This document shows positions 51,488-64,000 of a stretch of DNA of 64,000 bases, one piece after another. The notes below the pieces were generated by a model, which saw only the letters and a program-made list of their open reading frames with translations, did not search any database and was not told the DNA's origin. The stretch covers positions 258,001-322,000 of the forward strand of contig NZ_CP029556.1 in the NCBI RefSeq assembly GCF_003293695.1, given 5' to 3'. How positions within the stretch are numbered: position 1 is the stretch's first letter; each line of letters starts with the position of its first letter. This stretch comes from Lysobacter oculi (GTDB lineage: Bacteria > Pseudomonadota > Gammaproteobacteria > Xanthomonadales > Xanthomonadaceae). Made by a program: the position numbers and the translations under genes.

Positions 51488-52066
51488 ATGCACGCACTGC
51501 GCCTCATCGTCGGGCTGGGCAACCCCGGACCCGAACACGCGAAGACCCGCCACAACGCGGGTTTTCGTTTTGTGGATGAACTCGCGGCGAAGGCCGTCGA
51601 GCGCTGGCGCGTGGAATCCAAGCTGTTCGGCGAGGTCGCACGGGTGTCGATCGGCGGCCGCGATGTCTGGCTGCTCAAGCCGGCCACCTTCATGAACCTG
51701 TCGGGCAAGTCGGTGACGGCCGCGCTGCGGTTCTGGAAGATCGAGCCGGAAGAGATGCTGATCGCCCACGACGAACTGGACCTGCCGCCCGGCGTGGCGC
51801 GGCTCAAATTCGATGGCGGCCACGGCGGCCAGAACGGCCTGCGCGACACCATGAAGCTGCTCGGCCACGGCAAGTTCGGCCGGCTGCGGGTCGGCATCGG
51901 CCACCCCGGCCACAAGGACCGCGTGACCGGCTGGGTGCTGGGCCGCGCGAACGCGGAAGACGACGTGCTGATCGCACGCGCCATCGACGATGCAATCGCG
52001 GCGCTGCCGCTGATCGCCGACAACAATTTCAACGAGGCGCAGAAGCGCCTCAACACGAATCCCTGA
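51488..52066 (+). CDS. pth: Peptidyl-tRNA hydrolase
   Basis: 192 residues. Releases tRNA from prematurely ended peptidyl-tRNA. Catalytic His in TRHNAGF, the Asn of FMNLSG and Asp in AHDELDLP; the substrate loop [14 protein letters not shown] is conserved. The ATG before [13 protein letters not shown] was chosen; an ATG 42 bases upstream (51446) would add 14 residues not seen in the family. Confidence 0.95.
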   Translation: MHALRLIVGLGNPGPEHAKTRHNAGFRFVDELAAKAVERWRVESKLFGEVARVSIGGRDVWLLKPATFMNLSGKSVTAALRFWKIEPEEMLIAHDELDLPPGVARLKFDGGHGGQNGLRDTMKLLGHGKFGRLRVGIGHPGHKDRVTGWVLGRANAEDDVLIARAIDDAIAALPLIADNNFNEAQKRLNTNP

Positions 52067-52118
52067 TCCAGGGCGAATGATTCACACCGCTGCCCACGGG
52101 CGGCGAACGGAGCGACAC

Positions 52119-53210
52119 ATGGCCATCCAATGCGGCATCGTGGGCCTGCCGAACGTCGGCAAATCCACGCTTTTCAACGCGCTCACCAAGGCCGGCATCG
52201 CCGCCGCCAACTTCCCCTTCTGCACCATCGAGCCGAACGTCGGCGTGGTGCCGGTGCCGGACCCGCGCCTCGCTGCGCTGTCGGAAATCGTCAAGCCGGA
52301 GAAGGTGATCCCGACCGCCGTCGAATTCGTCGACATCGCCGGCCTCGTCGCCGGCGCGGCCAAGGGCGAAGGCCTCGGCAACAAGTTTCTGGCGCACATC
52401 CGCGAGGTGGACGCCATCGCGCACGTCGTGCGCTGCTTCGAGAACGCCGATGTCATCCACGTCAACAACAAGGTCGACCCGATCGCCGACATCGAGACCA
52501 TCGACACCGAACTGGCGCTGGCCGATCTGGAATCGGTGGAGAAGGCGCTGCAGCGCGCCGAACGCAGCGCCAAGAGCGGCGACAAGGAAGCGAAGGCGAA
52601 GGCCGAAGTGCTGGGCCGCGTGCGCGCGGGGCTGGATGAAGGCAAGCCGGTGCGTGCGCTGGGCCTGTCCGATGACGACAAGGTCGCGATCCGCGACCTG
52701 TTCCTGCTGACCAGCAAGCCGGTGATGTACGTCGCCAACGTGCTGGAGGACGGCTTCGAGAACAACCCGCACCTCGACGCCGTGCGTGCCCGCGCCGAAG
52801 CCGAAGGCTCGCAGGTGGTGCCGGTGTCCGCCGCCATCGAGGAAGAACTCTCGCAGCTCGAAGACGAGGACCGTGACACCTTCCTCGCCGATCTCGGCCT
52901 GGACGAGCCCGGCTTGAACCGCGTGATCCGCGCGGCCTATGCGCTGCTCGGCCTGCAGACCTACTTCACCGCCGGCGTCAAGGAAGTGCGCGCGTGGACG
53001 GTCAGGAAGGGCGCCACCGCGCCGCAGGCCGCGGGCGTCATCCATACCGATTTCGAGAAGGGCTTCATCCGCGCCGAAACCATGGCCTACGACGACTTCA
53101 TCAAGTACAAGGGCGAAGCCGGCTGCAAGGAAGCCGGTCGCTTGCGCCTGGAAGGCAAGGAATACCGCGTGGCCGAAGGCGACGTACTGCATTTCCGCTT
53201 TAACGTCTGA
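52119..53210 (+). CDS. ychF: Redox-regulated ATPase YchF
   Basis: 363 residues. Obg-related P-loop NTPase that prefers ATP and binds ribosomes. P-loop [10 protein letters not shown]3 region [24 protein letters not shown]-like motif NVLED and the C-terminal TGS-like domain ([22 protein letters not shown]). ATG chosen at [11 protein letters not shown], 52 bases after pth. Confidence 0.96.
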   Translation: MAIQCGIVGLPNVGKSTLFNALTKAGIAAANFPFCTIEPNVGVVPVPDPRLAALSEIVKPEKVIPTAVEFVDIAGLVAGAAKGEGLGNKFLAHIREVDAIAHVVRCFENADVIHVNNKVDPIADIETIDTELALADLESVEKALQRAERSAKSGDKEAKAKAEVLGRVRAGLDEGKPVRALGLSDDDKVAIRDLFLLTSKPVMYVANVLEDGFENNPHLDAVRARAEAEGSQVVPVSAAIEEELSQLEDEDRDTFLADLGLDEPGLNRVIRAAYALLGLQTYFTAGVKEVRAWTVRKGATAPQAAGVIHTDFEKGFIRAETMAYDDFIKYKGEAGCKEAGRLRLEGKEYRVAEGDVLHFRFNV

Positions 53211-53303
53211 TTTTCCACGGGTGTGCGGGATGTCGAAGGCCGGTGCTCACGCGCCGGCCTTTCGCTTTCCTACAATCGGGGTTTTCCGGCTGGAGTCATC
53301 AGG

Positions 53304-54371
53304 ATGCGCAGTCTCATCGCCCTCGGCGTATTCGCTGCCCTGTTCGCCGCGCCCTCCGCGCAGGCCGCCGAACCCGTGGCGAACGGCGCCAGGCCGGTGC
53401 TGGTCATCCATGGCGGGGCCGGCGTCATCCGCCGCGGCATGTCGCCCGATGACGAGGCCGGCGTGCGGGCCGCGCTGGAAACCGCGCTGCGTCGCGGCCA
53501 TGCCGAGCTGCAGGCCGGCAAGCCCGCGCTGGATGCGGTGACCGCCGCGATCACCGTGCTGGAGGACAGTCCCTACTTCAACGCCGGCAAGGGAGCGGTG
53601 TTCACCCACGAAGGCCGCAACGAGCTGGATGCCTCGATCATGGACGGCGCCACCCGGCGTGCCGGCGCGGTCGCCGGCGTGCAGACCGTGCGCAACCCGA
53701 TCCTGCTGGCCCGTGCGGTCATGGAGAAATCGCCGCACGTGATGCTAGTCGGGCGCGGCGCGGAGGCCTTCGCGCGCGGGCAGGGCTTCAAGCCGGTGCC
53801 GCCGTCCTACTTCCGCACCGAAAAGCGCTGGAACCAGCTCCAGAAGGCGCTGCGCCCCACGCCGAAGCAGGCATCCAGCGAACCCGAATACCTCAAATAC
53901 ACCGGCACCGTCGGCGCCGTGGCGCTGGATGCGGGTGGCCGCCTGGCCGCCGGCACCTCCACCGGCGGCATGAGCAACAAGCGCTGGAACCGGGTCGGTG
54001 ACAGCCCGGTCATCGGCGCCGGTACCTGGGCCGATGCGGGTTGTGCCTTCTCCGGCACCGGCTGGGGTGAGTTCTACATCCGCAGTGCCGCCGCCCGCAC
54101 CGTTTGTGCCCGGGTCGAATTCCTGAAGGAGTCGGCGGCGACGGCCGCGGCGGCGGTGGTGAACGGTGAAATCCCGCGTCTGGGTGGCGATGGCGGGGCC
54201 ATCGTGATGACCGCCAACGGCGATTTCGCCTTCCCGTTCAATACCGAAGGCATGTACCGTGGCTGGATCGATGCCGCCGGCCAGCCGCATGTCGCGCTGT
54301 ACGCCGATGAGGCCCTGGAGGGCGATGTCGTGGCCCTGAAGTCCGGGGCGGGGGCGACCCCGCCGCACTGA
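53304..54371 (+). CDS. Isoaspartyl peptidase / L-asparaginase (Ntn-hydrolase, exported)
   Basis: 355 residues. Type III (plant-type) asparaginase; the precursor is cleaved before the catalytic Thr in KYTGTVGAVALD, and the substrate-binding SMSNKRWNRVGDSP-type region (GTSTGGMSNKR) is present. A signal peptide (SLIALGVFAALFAAPSAQA) places it in the periplasm, different from cytoplasmic IaaA of E. coli. RBS GGAG sits 12 bases before the ATG. The mini-asparaginase at 38.8 kb is unrelated in fold. Confidence 0.93.
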   Translation: MRSLIALGVFAALFAAPSAQAAEPVANGARPVLVIHGGAGVIRRGMSPDDEAGVRAALETALRRGHAELQAGKPALDAVTAAITVLEDSPYFNAGKGAVFTHEGRNELDASIMDGATRRAGAVAGVQTVRNPILLARAVMEKSPHVMLVGRGAEAFARGQGFKPVPPSYFRTEKRWNQLQKALRPTPKQASSEPEYLKYTGTVGAVALDAGGRLAAGTSTGGMSNKRWNRVGDSPVIGAGTWADAGCAFSGTGWGEFYIRSAAARTVCARVEFLKESAATAAAAVVNGEIPRLGGDGGAIVMTANGDFAFPFNTEGMYRGWIDAAGQPHVALYADEALEGDVVALKSGAGATPPH

Positions 54372-54394
54372 ATGCGATTGATGCATTCAGGACG

Positions 54395-54423
54395 TTGACA
54401 TGCCCGGAAACGGCCTGCAGAAT
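54395..54423 (+). promoter_or_regulatory. Promoter of the tRNA-Tyr-Gly-Thr-tuf operon
   Basis: TTGACA (54395-54400), 17-base spacer, CAGAAT (54418-54423), 33 bases before tRNA-Tyr. The -35 is a perfect consensus and the -10 matches 4 of 6, fitting a strong stable-RNA promoter. Directly upstream lies a small inverted repeat (TGAATGC-N7-GCATTCA, 54369-54389) that may end the previous transcript. Confidence 0.7.
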
Positions 54424-54455
54424 AACGGGCTGTTTCACCGCCTGACGGTTTCGGC

Positions 54456-54541
54456 GGAGGGATACCCAAGCGGCCAACGGGGGCAGACTGTAAATCTGCT
54501 GGCTCACGCCTTCGGTGGTTCGAATCCACCTCCCTCCACCA
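54456..54541 (+). tRNA. tRNA-Tyr (anticodon GTA)
   Basis: 86 bases with CCA; acceptor GGAGGGA/TCCCTCC, anticodon stem CAGA/TCTG around CTGTAAA (GTA), and a long variable arm, as for a class II tRNA. First of three tRNA genes before tuf, as in the thrU-tyrU-glyT-thrT-tufB type operon. Confidence 0.97.
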
Positions 54542-54573
54542 TCAAGCAGTCAAGCGGCGAACGGCTTCCCGGT

Positions 54574-54647
54574 GCGGGAGTAGTTCAATGGTAGAACTGT
54601 AGCCTTCCAAGCTACTAGTGCGGGTTCGATTCCCGTCTCCCGCTCCA
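54574..54647 (+). tRNA. tRNA-Gly (anticodon TCC)
   Basis: 74 bases with CCA; acceptor GCGGGAG/CTCCCGC, anticodon stem GTAGC/GCTAC around CTTCCAA (anticodon TCC, reads GGA/GGG). Full pairing of all stems. Confidence 0.97.
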
Positions 54648-54680
54648 CTGAACGCCGCCCCTTGAAGCAGTAGAAGTTCC

Positions 54681-54756
54681 GCTCACGTAGCTCAGTCGGT
54701 AGAGCACCTCCTTGGTAAGGAGGAGGTCGATGGTTCGATTCCATTCGTGAGCACCA
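54681..54756 (+). tRNA. tRNA-Thr (anticodon GGT)
   Basis: 76 bases with CCA; acceptor GCTCACG/CGTGAGC, anticodon stem CCTCC/GGAGG around TTGGTAA (anticodon GGT, reads ACC/ACU). The tuf ATG follows after 40 bases. Confidence 0.97.
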
Positions 54757-54796
54757 TTTCAAGTACCACCACCGCAATCCAGAACCGAGAAAAATC

Positions 54797-55987
54797 ATGG
54801 CAAAGGGCAAGTTCGAGCGCACCAAGCCCCACGTGAACGTGGGCACGATTGGTCACGTTGACCACGGCAAGACCACGCTGACCGCAGCGCTGACGAAGGT
54901 GGGCGCCGAGCGTTTCGGTGGTGAATTCAAGGATTACTCGTCGATCGACGCGGCGCCGGAAGAGAAGGCGCGCGGCATCACGATCTCGACGGCGCACGTC
55001 GAGTATGAAAGCCCGACGCGCCACTACGCGCACGTCGATTGCCCGGGTCACGCCGACTACGTGAAGAACATGATCACGGGTGCCGCGCAGATGGACGGCG
55101 CGATCCTGGTGTGCTCGGCCGCCGACGGTCCGATGCCGCAGACCCGCGAACACATCCTGCTGTCGCGCCAGGTCGGCGTGCCGCACATCGTGGTGTTCCT
55201 GAACAAGGCCGACATGGTCGACGACGCCGAGCTGCTCGAGCTGGTCGAGATGGAAGTCCGTGAACTGCTGTCGAAGTACGACTTCCCGGGCGACGACACC
55301 CCGATCATCCACGGCTCGGCCCGTCTGGCGCTGGAAGGCGACCAGAGCGAAATCGGCGTGCCGGCGATCCTGAAGCTGGTCGAAGCCCTCGACACCTTCA
55401 TCCCGGAGCCGGAGCGTGATATCGACAAGCCGTTCCTGATGCCGGTGGAAGACGTGTTCTCGATCTCGGGCCGCGGCACCGTGGTGACCGGCCGTATCGA
55501 GCGCGGCGTGATCAAGGTGGGCGAGGAAATCGAAATCGTCGGTATCCGCCCGACCCAGAAGACGACCGTCACCGGCGTTGAAATGTTCCGCAAGCTGCTG
55601 GACCAGGGTCAGGCAGGCGACAACGCCGGTCTGCTGCTGCGCGGCACCAAGCGTGACGACGTCGAGCGCGGCCAGGTGCTGTGCAAGCCGGGTTCGATCA
55701 ACCCGCACACCGACTTCGAAGCCGAGGTGTATGTGCTGTCGAAGGACGAAGGCGGCCGTCACACGCCGTTCTTCAAGGGCTACCGTCCGCAGTTCTACTT
55801 CCGCACGACCGACATCACGGGTGCGGTGACCCTGCCGGAAGGCGTGGAGATGGTCATGCCGGGCGACAACATCAAGATGACGGTCAGCCTGATCAACCCG
55901 GTGGCGATGGACGAAGGCCTGCGCTTCGCGATCCGCGAAGGCGGCCGTACGGTCGGCGCCGGCGTGGTGGCGAAGATCATCAAGTAA
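54797..55987 (+). CDS. tuf: Elongation factor Tu
   Basis: 396 residues, normal length. G1 GHVDHGKT, G3 [13 protein letters not shown]4 NKADMVDD, and the C-terminal beta domains end in [11 protein letters not shown]. Delivers aminoacyl-tRNA to the ribosome. Cotranscribed with the three upstream tRNAs; a T-tract terminator lies 52 bases downstream. Most species here have a second tuf in the str operon, which is outside this window. Confidence 0.98.
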   Translation: MAKGKFERTKPHVNVGTIGHVDHGKTTLTAALTKVGAERFGGEFKDYSSIDAAPEEKARGITISTAHVEYESPTRHYAHVDCPGHADYVKNMITGAAQMDGAILVCSAADGPMPQTREHILLSRQVGVPHIVVFLNKADMVDDAELLELVEMEVRELLSKYDFPGDDTPIIHGSARLALEGDQSEIGVPAILKLVEALDTFIPEPERDIDKPFLMPVEDVFSISGRGTVVTGRIERGVIKVGEEIEIVGIRPTQKTTVTGVEMFRKLLDQGQAGDNAGLLLRGTKRDDVERGQVLCKPGSINPHTDFEAEVYVLSKDEGGRHTPFFKGYRPQFYFRTTDITGAVTLPEGVEMVMPGDNIKMTVSLINPVAMDEGLRFAIREGGRTVGAGVVAKIIK

Positions 55988-56039
55988 GACGATCCATCGA
56001 GCCCTCTTCCGGCAACGGGAGAGGGTCGGATCAGGGCAG

Positions 56040-56066
56040 GGCGGCGCGAGCCGCCGTCGCCTTTTT
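56040..56066 (+). terminator. Rho-independent terminator after tuf
   Basis: GGCGGC-GCGA-GCCGCC stem-loop followed by GTCGCCTTTTT. A second hairpin (CCCTCT...AGAGGG) lies upstream at about 56002-56025. Together they should end the tuf transcript before tRNA-Trp. Confidence 0.7.
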
Positions 56067-56101
56067 CGGAAAACCCGATTCGTCGGGCCATTTCAATCCG
56101 T

Positions 56102-56177
<76 letters not shown>

Positions 56178-56216
56178 TCCGGCCCTGGCGGTCGGGGCAC
56201 AGGAATCAAGCGACCC

Positions 56217-56597
56217 GTGAACAGCAGGACCGTTCCAGCCAAGCGCACCACCTCCGGTGGTGACATCGCCAAATTCGTGATCGCCGGCCTGCTGGTGGCG
56301 GGCGGCGTGTTCGCGTTCTACTGGTTCCAGGGCGAGTGGGCCACCTGGATGCGCGTGGCGGCGGTGATCGGCGGTCTGGTGCTGGGCGCCGTGGCCTTCA
56401 TGACCTCGAGCAAGGGCCCGCAGCTGCGCGAGTTCTTCTCCGAGACCCGTTTCGAGCTGCGCAAGGTGGTCTGGCCGACGCGCCAGGAAACCATGCGCAC
56501 CACCTGGATCGTGATGCTGGTGGTGGTGATCATCAGCCTGCTGCTGGGCGGCTTCGATCTGGTGATCTCGTCGCTGACCAAGCTGCTGTGGCGGTGA
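56217..56597 (+). CDS. secE: Preprotein translocase subunit SecE
   Basis: 126 residues from a GTG start preceded by AGGAATCAAG. Three membrane helices ([59 protein letters not shown]) and the amphipathic segment [20 protein letters not shown], the conserved SecE signature. The longer ORF upstream would include the tRNA and is excluded. The stop overlaps a possible nusG ATG (TGATG). Confidence 0.94.
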   Translation: MNSRTVPAKRTTSGGDIAKFVIAGLLVAGGVFAFYWFQGEWATWMRVAAVIGGLVLGAVAFMTSSKGPQLREFFSETRFELRKVVWPTRQETMRTTWIVMLVVVIISLLLGGFDLVISSLTKLLWR

Positions 56598-56623
56598 TGC
56601 CGATGCAGGAAGAAGGAAACATC

Positions 56624-57214
56624 GTGGAAGCGAGTTCGACCGAAAACCAGATCGACAACAAGCGCTGGTACGTGGTGCATGCCTATTCGGGCTTCGAGAA
56701 GTCCGTGGCGCAGGCGCTGCGTGACCGCATCGCGCGGATGGAGATGCAGGACCGCTTCGGCGACGTGATCGTGCCGACCGAGGAAGTGGTGGAGATGCGC
56801 GCCGGCCAGAAACGCCGCAGCGAGCGCAAGTTCTTTCCGGGCTACGTGCTGGTGCAGATCGTGACCCACGACGAAGCCGGCATCCCGCGCATCGACAACG
56901 AGTCCTGGCATCTCATCAAGGAGACGCCGCGGGTGATGGGCTTCATCGGCGGCACCGCCGACAAGCCGTTGCCGATCACCGACCGCGAGGCCGACACCAT
57001 CCTGCAGCGCGTCCAGGACGGCGTCGAGAAGCCGCGTCCGAAGGTGCTGTTCGAGCCGGGCGAGATGGTGCGCGTCACCGACGGCCCGTTCAACGACTTC
57101 AACGGCGTGGTCGAGGAAGTCAACTACGAGAAGAGCCGCGTCCGCGTGGCGGTGCTCATCTTCGGTCGCTCCACCCCGGTGGAGCTGGAATTCGGCCAGG
57201 TCGAGAAGGCCTGA
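56624..57214 (+). CDS. nusG: Transcription termination/antitermination factor NusG
   Basis: 196 residues from the GTG, chosen because AAGAAGGAAAC gives a good Shine-Dalgarno sequence; an ATG at 56597 overlapping the secE stop would add nine residues. The NGN domain ([31 protein letters not shown]) is followed by the KOW domain ([21 protein letters not shown]). Binds RNA polymerase and links it to Rho or the ribosome. Confidence 0.95.
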   Translation: MEASSTENQIDNKRWYVVHAYSGFEKSVAQALRDRIARMEMQDRFGDVIVPTEEVVEMRAGQKRRSERKFFPGYVLVQIVTHDEAGIPRIDNESWHLIKETPRVMGFIGGTADKPLPITDREADTILQRVQDGVEKPRPKVLFEPGEMVRVTDGPFNDFNGVVEEVNYEKSRVRVAVLIFGRSTPVELEFGQVEKA

Positions 57215-57322
57215 CCAACAAGCGGAAGCCCGCGCCATCCGGCAACGGCTTCCTGATTCAACCAGACGGGGAGTCCCGCAGCCGCGAGGCGTGCAGACGT
57301 CGGTACCCGAGGAGAAAACATC

Positions 57323-57751
57323 GTGGCAAAGAAAGTTGTTGGCTACATCAAGCTGCAGGTGAAGGCCGGTCAGGCCAACCCCTCGCCGCCGGTCGGTCCG
57401 GCCCTGGGCCAGCGCGGCCTGAACATCATGGAATTCTGCAAGGCGTTCAACGCCGCCACGCAGAAGCTGGAACCGGGCCTGCCGATTCCGACCGTGATCA
57501 CCGCCTATTCCGACCGCACCTTCACCTTCATCACCAAGACGCCGCCGGCGACCATCCTGCTGAAGAAGGCCGTGGGCATCCAGTCCGGCTCCAAGCGTCC
57601 GAACACCGAGAAGGTGGGCAAGGTCACGCGCGCGCAGCTGGAAGAAATCGCGAAGGCGAAAGAACCCGATCTGACCGCGGCCGATCTGGACGCAGCAGTG
57701 AAGACCATCGCGGGCAGCGCCCGTTCGATGGGCCTGACGGTGGAGGGCTGA
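57323..57751 (+). CDS. rplK: 50S ribosomal protein L11
   Basis: 142 residues from a GTG start preceded by GAGGAGAAAACATC. The Pro-rich flexible N-terminal domain ([22 protein letters not shown]) and the rRNA-binding C-terminal domain are intact. First gene of the ribosomal block; about 108 bases of leader separate it from nusG. Confidence 0.97.
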   Translation: MAKKVVGYIKLQVKAGQANPSPPVGPALGQRGLNIMEFCKAFNAATQKLEPGLPIPTVITAYSDRTFTFITKTPPATILLKKAVGIQSGSKRPNTEKVGKVTRAQLEEIAKAKEPDLTAADLDAAVKTIAGSARSMGLTVEG

Positions 57752-57755
57752 GATC

Positions 57756-58454
57756 ATGGCACTGAGCAAGCGAAACAAGGCAATCGCCGCCGCCGTCGAA
57801 GCGGGCAAGGCCTACGCCATCGACGATGCGCTGAAGATCGTCAAGGACAACAGCAAGACCAAGTTCGTCGAAGCCGTGGACGTCGCCGTCCGCCTGGGCG
57901 TCGATGCGCGCAAGTCGGACCAGCAGGTGCGCGGCTCCACCGTGCTGCCGCAGGGCACCGGCAAGAGCGTGCGCGTCGCGGTGTTCGTGCCGGCCGGCGC
58001 GAAGGCGGACGAGGCGCTGGCCGCCGGCGCCGATGCCGTTGGCATGGACGACCTGGCCGAGAAGATGCAGGCCGGCGACCTGAACTACGACGTGGTCATC
58101 GCCACCCCGGACGCGATGCGCGTCGTCGGCAAGCTCGGCACCGTGCTCGGTCCGCGCGGCCTGATGCCGAACCCGAAGGTCGGCACCGTCTCCCCGAACC
58201 CGGGCGAAGCGGTGAAGAATGCCAAGGGCGGCCAGGTGCGCTACCGCACCGACAAGGCCGGCATCATCCACTGCACCATCGGCAAGGCCGACTTCGACGC
58301 CGACAAGCTGAAGGAAAACCTGACCGCGCTGCTGCTGGACCTGGTCAAGGCCAAGCCGGCCACCGCCAAGGGCACCTACCTGCAGAAGATCTCGATCAGC
58401 TCGACCATGGGTCCGGGCGTCACGGTCGACCAGTCCTCGCTGGCCCTGAAGTAA
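57756..58454 (+). CDS. rplA: 50S ribosomal protein L1
   Basis: 232 residues, normal length. Conserved motif [20 protein letters not shown] and [15 protein letters not shown]. Forms the L1 stalk and is the known repressor of the rplKA mRNA in E. coli. Four bases after rplK. Confidence 0.98.
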   Translation: MALSKRNKAIAAAVEAGKAYAIDDALKIVKDNSKTKFVEAVDVAVRLGVDARKSDQQVRGSTVLPQGTGKSVRVAVFVPAGAKADEALAAGADAVGMDDLAEKMQAGDLNYDVVIATPDAMRVVGKLGTVLGPRGLMPNPKVGTVSPNPGEAVKNAKGGQVRYRTDKAGIIHCTIGKADFDADKLKENLTALLLDLVKAKPATAKGTYLQKISISSTMGPGVTVDQSSLALK

Positions 58455-58849
58455 GCGATACCGCGCCGCGCATCCGCGCGGTGCATCGCCCGGTCCGCCG
58501 GGCAGTTTCTTGTTCGATGGCAGCGCATCGCCATCGACGATTTTGAAGGCGCCACGTCGTGCAAGCGACGCGGAGCCATCAAAGACCGCAGGCGCGGTCG
58601 GCGCACACCGACGACGGGCACGGAAGCTCGGCATGGCAGGGAATCGCCGTCGATGGAAGCGGGGCTGCTTAATCAAGCTCGCAAGAGCCACCTGCGCAGA
58701 TGGTCGCCCTTCTGGAAGTTTCCACGGGTTGTTGTTGCCCCGGTTCAGAAGCGCACCACGGGATGGTTGTCATCCCCGGTACCACGGAAGGTATCGCCAA
58801 GTCCCGCCAGTCGCTGGAGCGGCCGGTGGAAATCCCAACAGGAGTGCTT
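58455..58849 (+). promoter_or_regulatory. rplJ leader region (candidate L10-type autoregulatory leader)
   Basis: A 395-base gap with no gene, between rplA and rplJ. It starts with two hairpins, ACCGCGC-N9-GCGCGGT (58460-58482) and CCCGG-TCCG-CCGGG (58489-58502), which may partly terminate the rplKA transcript. In E. coli the equivalent region binds L10-(L12)4 to control rplJL translation; position and size fit, but the conserved L10 binding fold was not verified by eye. Confidence 0.55.
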
Positions 58850-59392
58850 ATGGCTCTGAATCTGAACCAAAAGAAAGACGTCGTTGCCGAAGTGGCGGAA
58901 ATCGCCGGCAAGGCGCACTCCCTGATCGCAGCCGAATACGCAGGCACCACGGTCGAACAGATGACCGCGATGCGCAAGAAGGCCCGCGAAACCGGCGTGT
59001 ACTTGAAAGTCGTCAAGAACACGCTGGCCGCGCGCGCCGTGGAAGGCACCGATTTCGCAGTCGCCCAAGACTCGATGGTCGGTCCCCTTCTGTATGCGTT
59101 CTCGACCGAGGAGCCCGGCGCCGCCGGTCGCCTGATCAAGGAGTTCGCCAAGGGCAACGACAAGCTGCAACCGAAACTGGTGGTGGTCGAAGGCCAGCAA
59201 TACGGCCCGGCGCATGTCGAAGTGTTGGCCTCGCTGCCGACGCTCGAGCAGGCGCTCGGCATGCTGGCACGCGTCCTGGCCGAGCCGGCGACGATGTTCG
59301 CCCGCGTGGTCAAGGCCGTGGCCGACCAGCAGGGGGGTGGCGAAGCCGCCGCTGCACCTGCCGAAGGCGAAGCCCAGGCCGAACCGGCCTGA
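58850..59392 (+). CDS. rplJ: 50S ribosomal protein L10
   Basis: 180 residues. N-terminal rRNA-binding domain ([32 protein letters not shown]) and a C-terminal helix that holds L7/L12 dimers; the end is an Ala/Glu-rich tail. A perfect AGGAG precedes the ATG. Upstream in-frame codons lie in the leader. Confidence 0.97.
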   Translation: MALNLNQKKDVVAEVAEIAGKAHSLIAAEYAGTTVEQMTAMRKKARETGVYLKVVKNTLAARAVEGTDFAVAQDSMVGPLLYAFSTEEPGAAGRLIKEFAKGNDKLQPKLVVVEGQQYGPAHVEVLASLPTLEQALGMLARVLAEPATMFARVVKAVADQQGGGEAAAAPAEGEAQAEPA

Positions 59393-59443
59393 TCGCCCGA
59401 CAGTTTCGAATCCAACCCATAACAAACTACTAGAGGTAATCCC

Positions 59444-59815
59444 ATGTCTCTCACCAACGAACAGATCGTCGACGCGATCGCCACCAAGTCGCTGATGGAA
59501 GTGATGGAGCTGGTCAAGGCCATCGAAGAGAAGTTCGGCGTCACCGCCGCCGCCCCGGTCATGGTTGCCGGCCCGGCCGCCGCCGCTGGCCCGGTCGAAG
59601 AGCAGACCGAGTTCAACGTCATCCTGAAGGCTGCCGGCGACAAGAAGGTCGAGGTCATCAAGGCCGTGCGTGCCATCACCGGCCTGGGCCTGAAGGAAGC
59701 CAAGGACCTGGTCGAAGGCGCTCCGCAGACCGTGAAGGAAGGCGCTTCGAAGGAAGACGCCGAGAAGATGAAGAAGGATCTGGAAGCCGCTGGCGCCCAG
59801 GTCGAACTGAAGTAA
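59444..59815 (+). CDS. rplL: 50S ribosomal protein L7/L12
   Basis: 123 residues. N-terminal dimerisation helices, the Ala/Pro-rich hinge ([20 protein letters not shown]) and a C-terminal factor-binding domain ([20 protein letters not shown]). RBS AGAGGTAATCCC before the ATG. Confidence 0.98.
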   Translation: MSLTNEQIVDAIATKSLMEVMELVKAIEEKFGVTAAAPVMVAGPAAAAGPVEEQTEFNVILKAAGDKKVEVIKAVRAITGLGLKEAKDLVEGAPQTVKEGASKEDAEKMKKDLEAAGAQVELK

Positions 59816-59881
59816 GTGCTGCAGCCTCGCCGCGAGACATCGGCGAGGACCTGAGGCTGGGGGCGGAAGCCCCCGGCCTTT

Positions 59882-59907
59882 GGCCGTTTCAACGGCCGGT
59901 GGTTTTT
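59882..59907 (+). terminator. Attenuator-like terminator between rplL and rpoB
   Basis: GGCCGTT-TC-AACGGCC hairpin followed by GGTGGTTTTT. Another stem (GGGGGC-GGAA-GCCCCC, 59859-59874) precedes it. The position matches the rplL-rpoB attenuator and RNase III region of E. coli, which lowers rpoB expression relative to rplL; partial termination is inferred. Confidence 0.65.
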
Positions 59908-60085
59908 CCATCGCCGCGTTCCACCCGAAAAGCAATATCGAGTCGACAGTCGGAAGTAGCGGGAGAGGGCGTGCTGGTGCCGGCAATACCAGCGACTTCC
60001 CACTGTCGGTTCCCGTCCCCCGGACGGCAGATCCGGTCATCCGGCGGCCCCACGCCGCCCCACTGACACACGAGGTACCGCTCTC

Positions 60086-64000
<3,915 letters not shown>

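Overview
The window looks like chromosomal DNA from a high-G+C gammaproteobacterium of the Xanthomonadaceae/Lysobacteraceae (Lysobacter, Luteimonas or Thermomonas type). Evidence: a lexA-imuA-imuB-dnaE2 cassette, an effector ending in the Xanthomonadales type IV secretion domain (XVIPCD), a large TonB-dependent receptor, and the gene order hemA-prfA / TPR-lolB-ispE-tRNA-prs-rplY-pth-ychF followed by tRNA-tuf-secE-nusG-rplKAJL-rpoB. Both window ends cut genes: dnaE2 on the left and rpoB on the right.

Layout. 0-17.6 kb is a DNA-repair island: the SOS mutagenesis operon (lexA, imuA, imuB, dnaE2); a DUF4130-UdgX fusion with its radical-SAM partner; a four-gene ligase-associated cassette (exonuclease, ATP-dependent ligase, DEXH helicase, PdeM phosphoesterase) joined by ATGA overlaps; and a full-length Lhr helicase whose 3' end overlaps pdeM. 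17.7-19.8 kb holds prmC, pip and a short PhnA-like gene. 19.9-21.6 kb is a lower-G+C insert with a lipoprotein gene overlapping a gene whose product carries an XVIPCD, read here as an immunity/effector pair for interbacterial killing. 21.6-26.1 kb holds a Nudix hydrolase, a 5'-3' exonuclease, a nitroreductase and a DUF1631 protein.

26.1-31.3 kb contains the proton-translocating transhydrogenase genes (pntAA, then pntAB, an unknown four-helix membrane protein, and pntB), split by an opposite-strand ECF sigma factor operon. 31.4-36.1 kb has a TonB-dependent receptor divergent from a Tat-exported PhoD-type phosphatase, with a Pho-box-like site between them. 36.25-36.5 kb is a 21-bp tandem repeat array. 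36.6-43.8 kb holds sufT, two lipoproteins, a mini-asparaginase, DUF2069, WrbA-type and YihY membrane or redox genes, PPK2 and a GNAT acetyltransferase.

43.8-64 kb is housekeeping DNA. Between 45.9 and 48.0 kb three neighbouring genes are damaged: an in-frame TGA in hemA, a frameshift in the TPR gene and a frameshift at the start of lolB. The tRNA-Gln 1.6 kb further on has a T-stem mismatch. hemA and lolB are normally essential, so a locally poor consensus is the first explanation to test. The translation block (tRNA-Tyr-Gly-Thr-tuf, tRNA-Trp-secE-nusG, rplKAJL-rpoB) is intact and follows the usual proteobacterial order.
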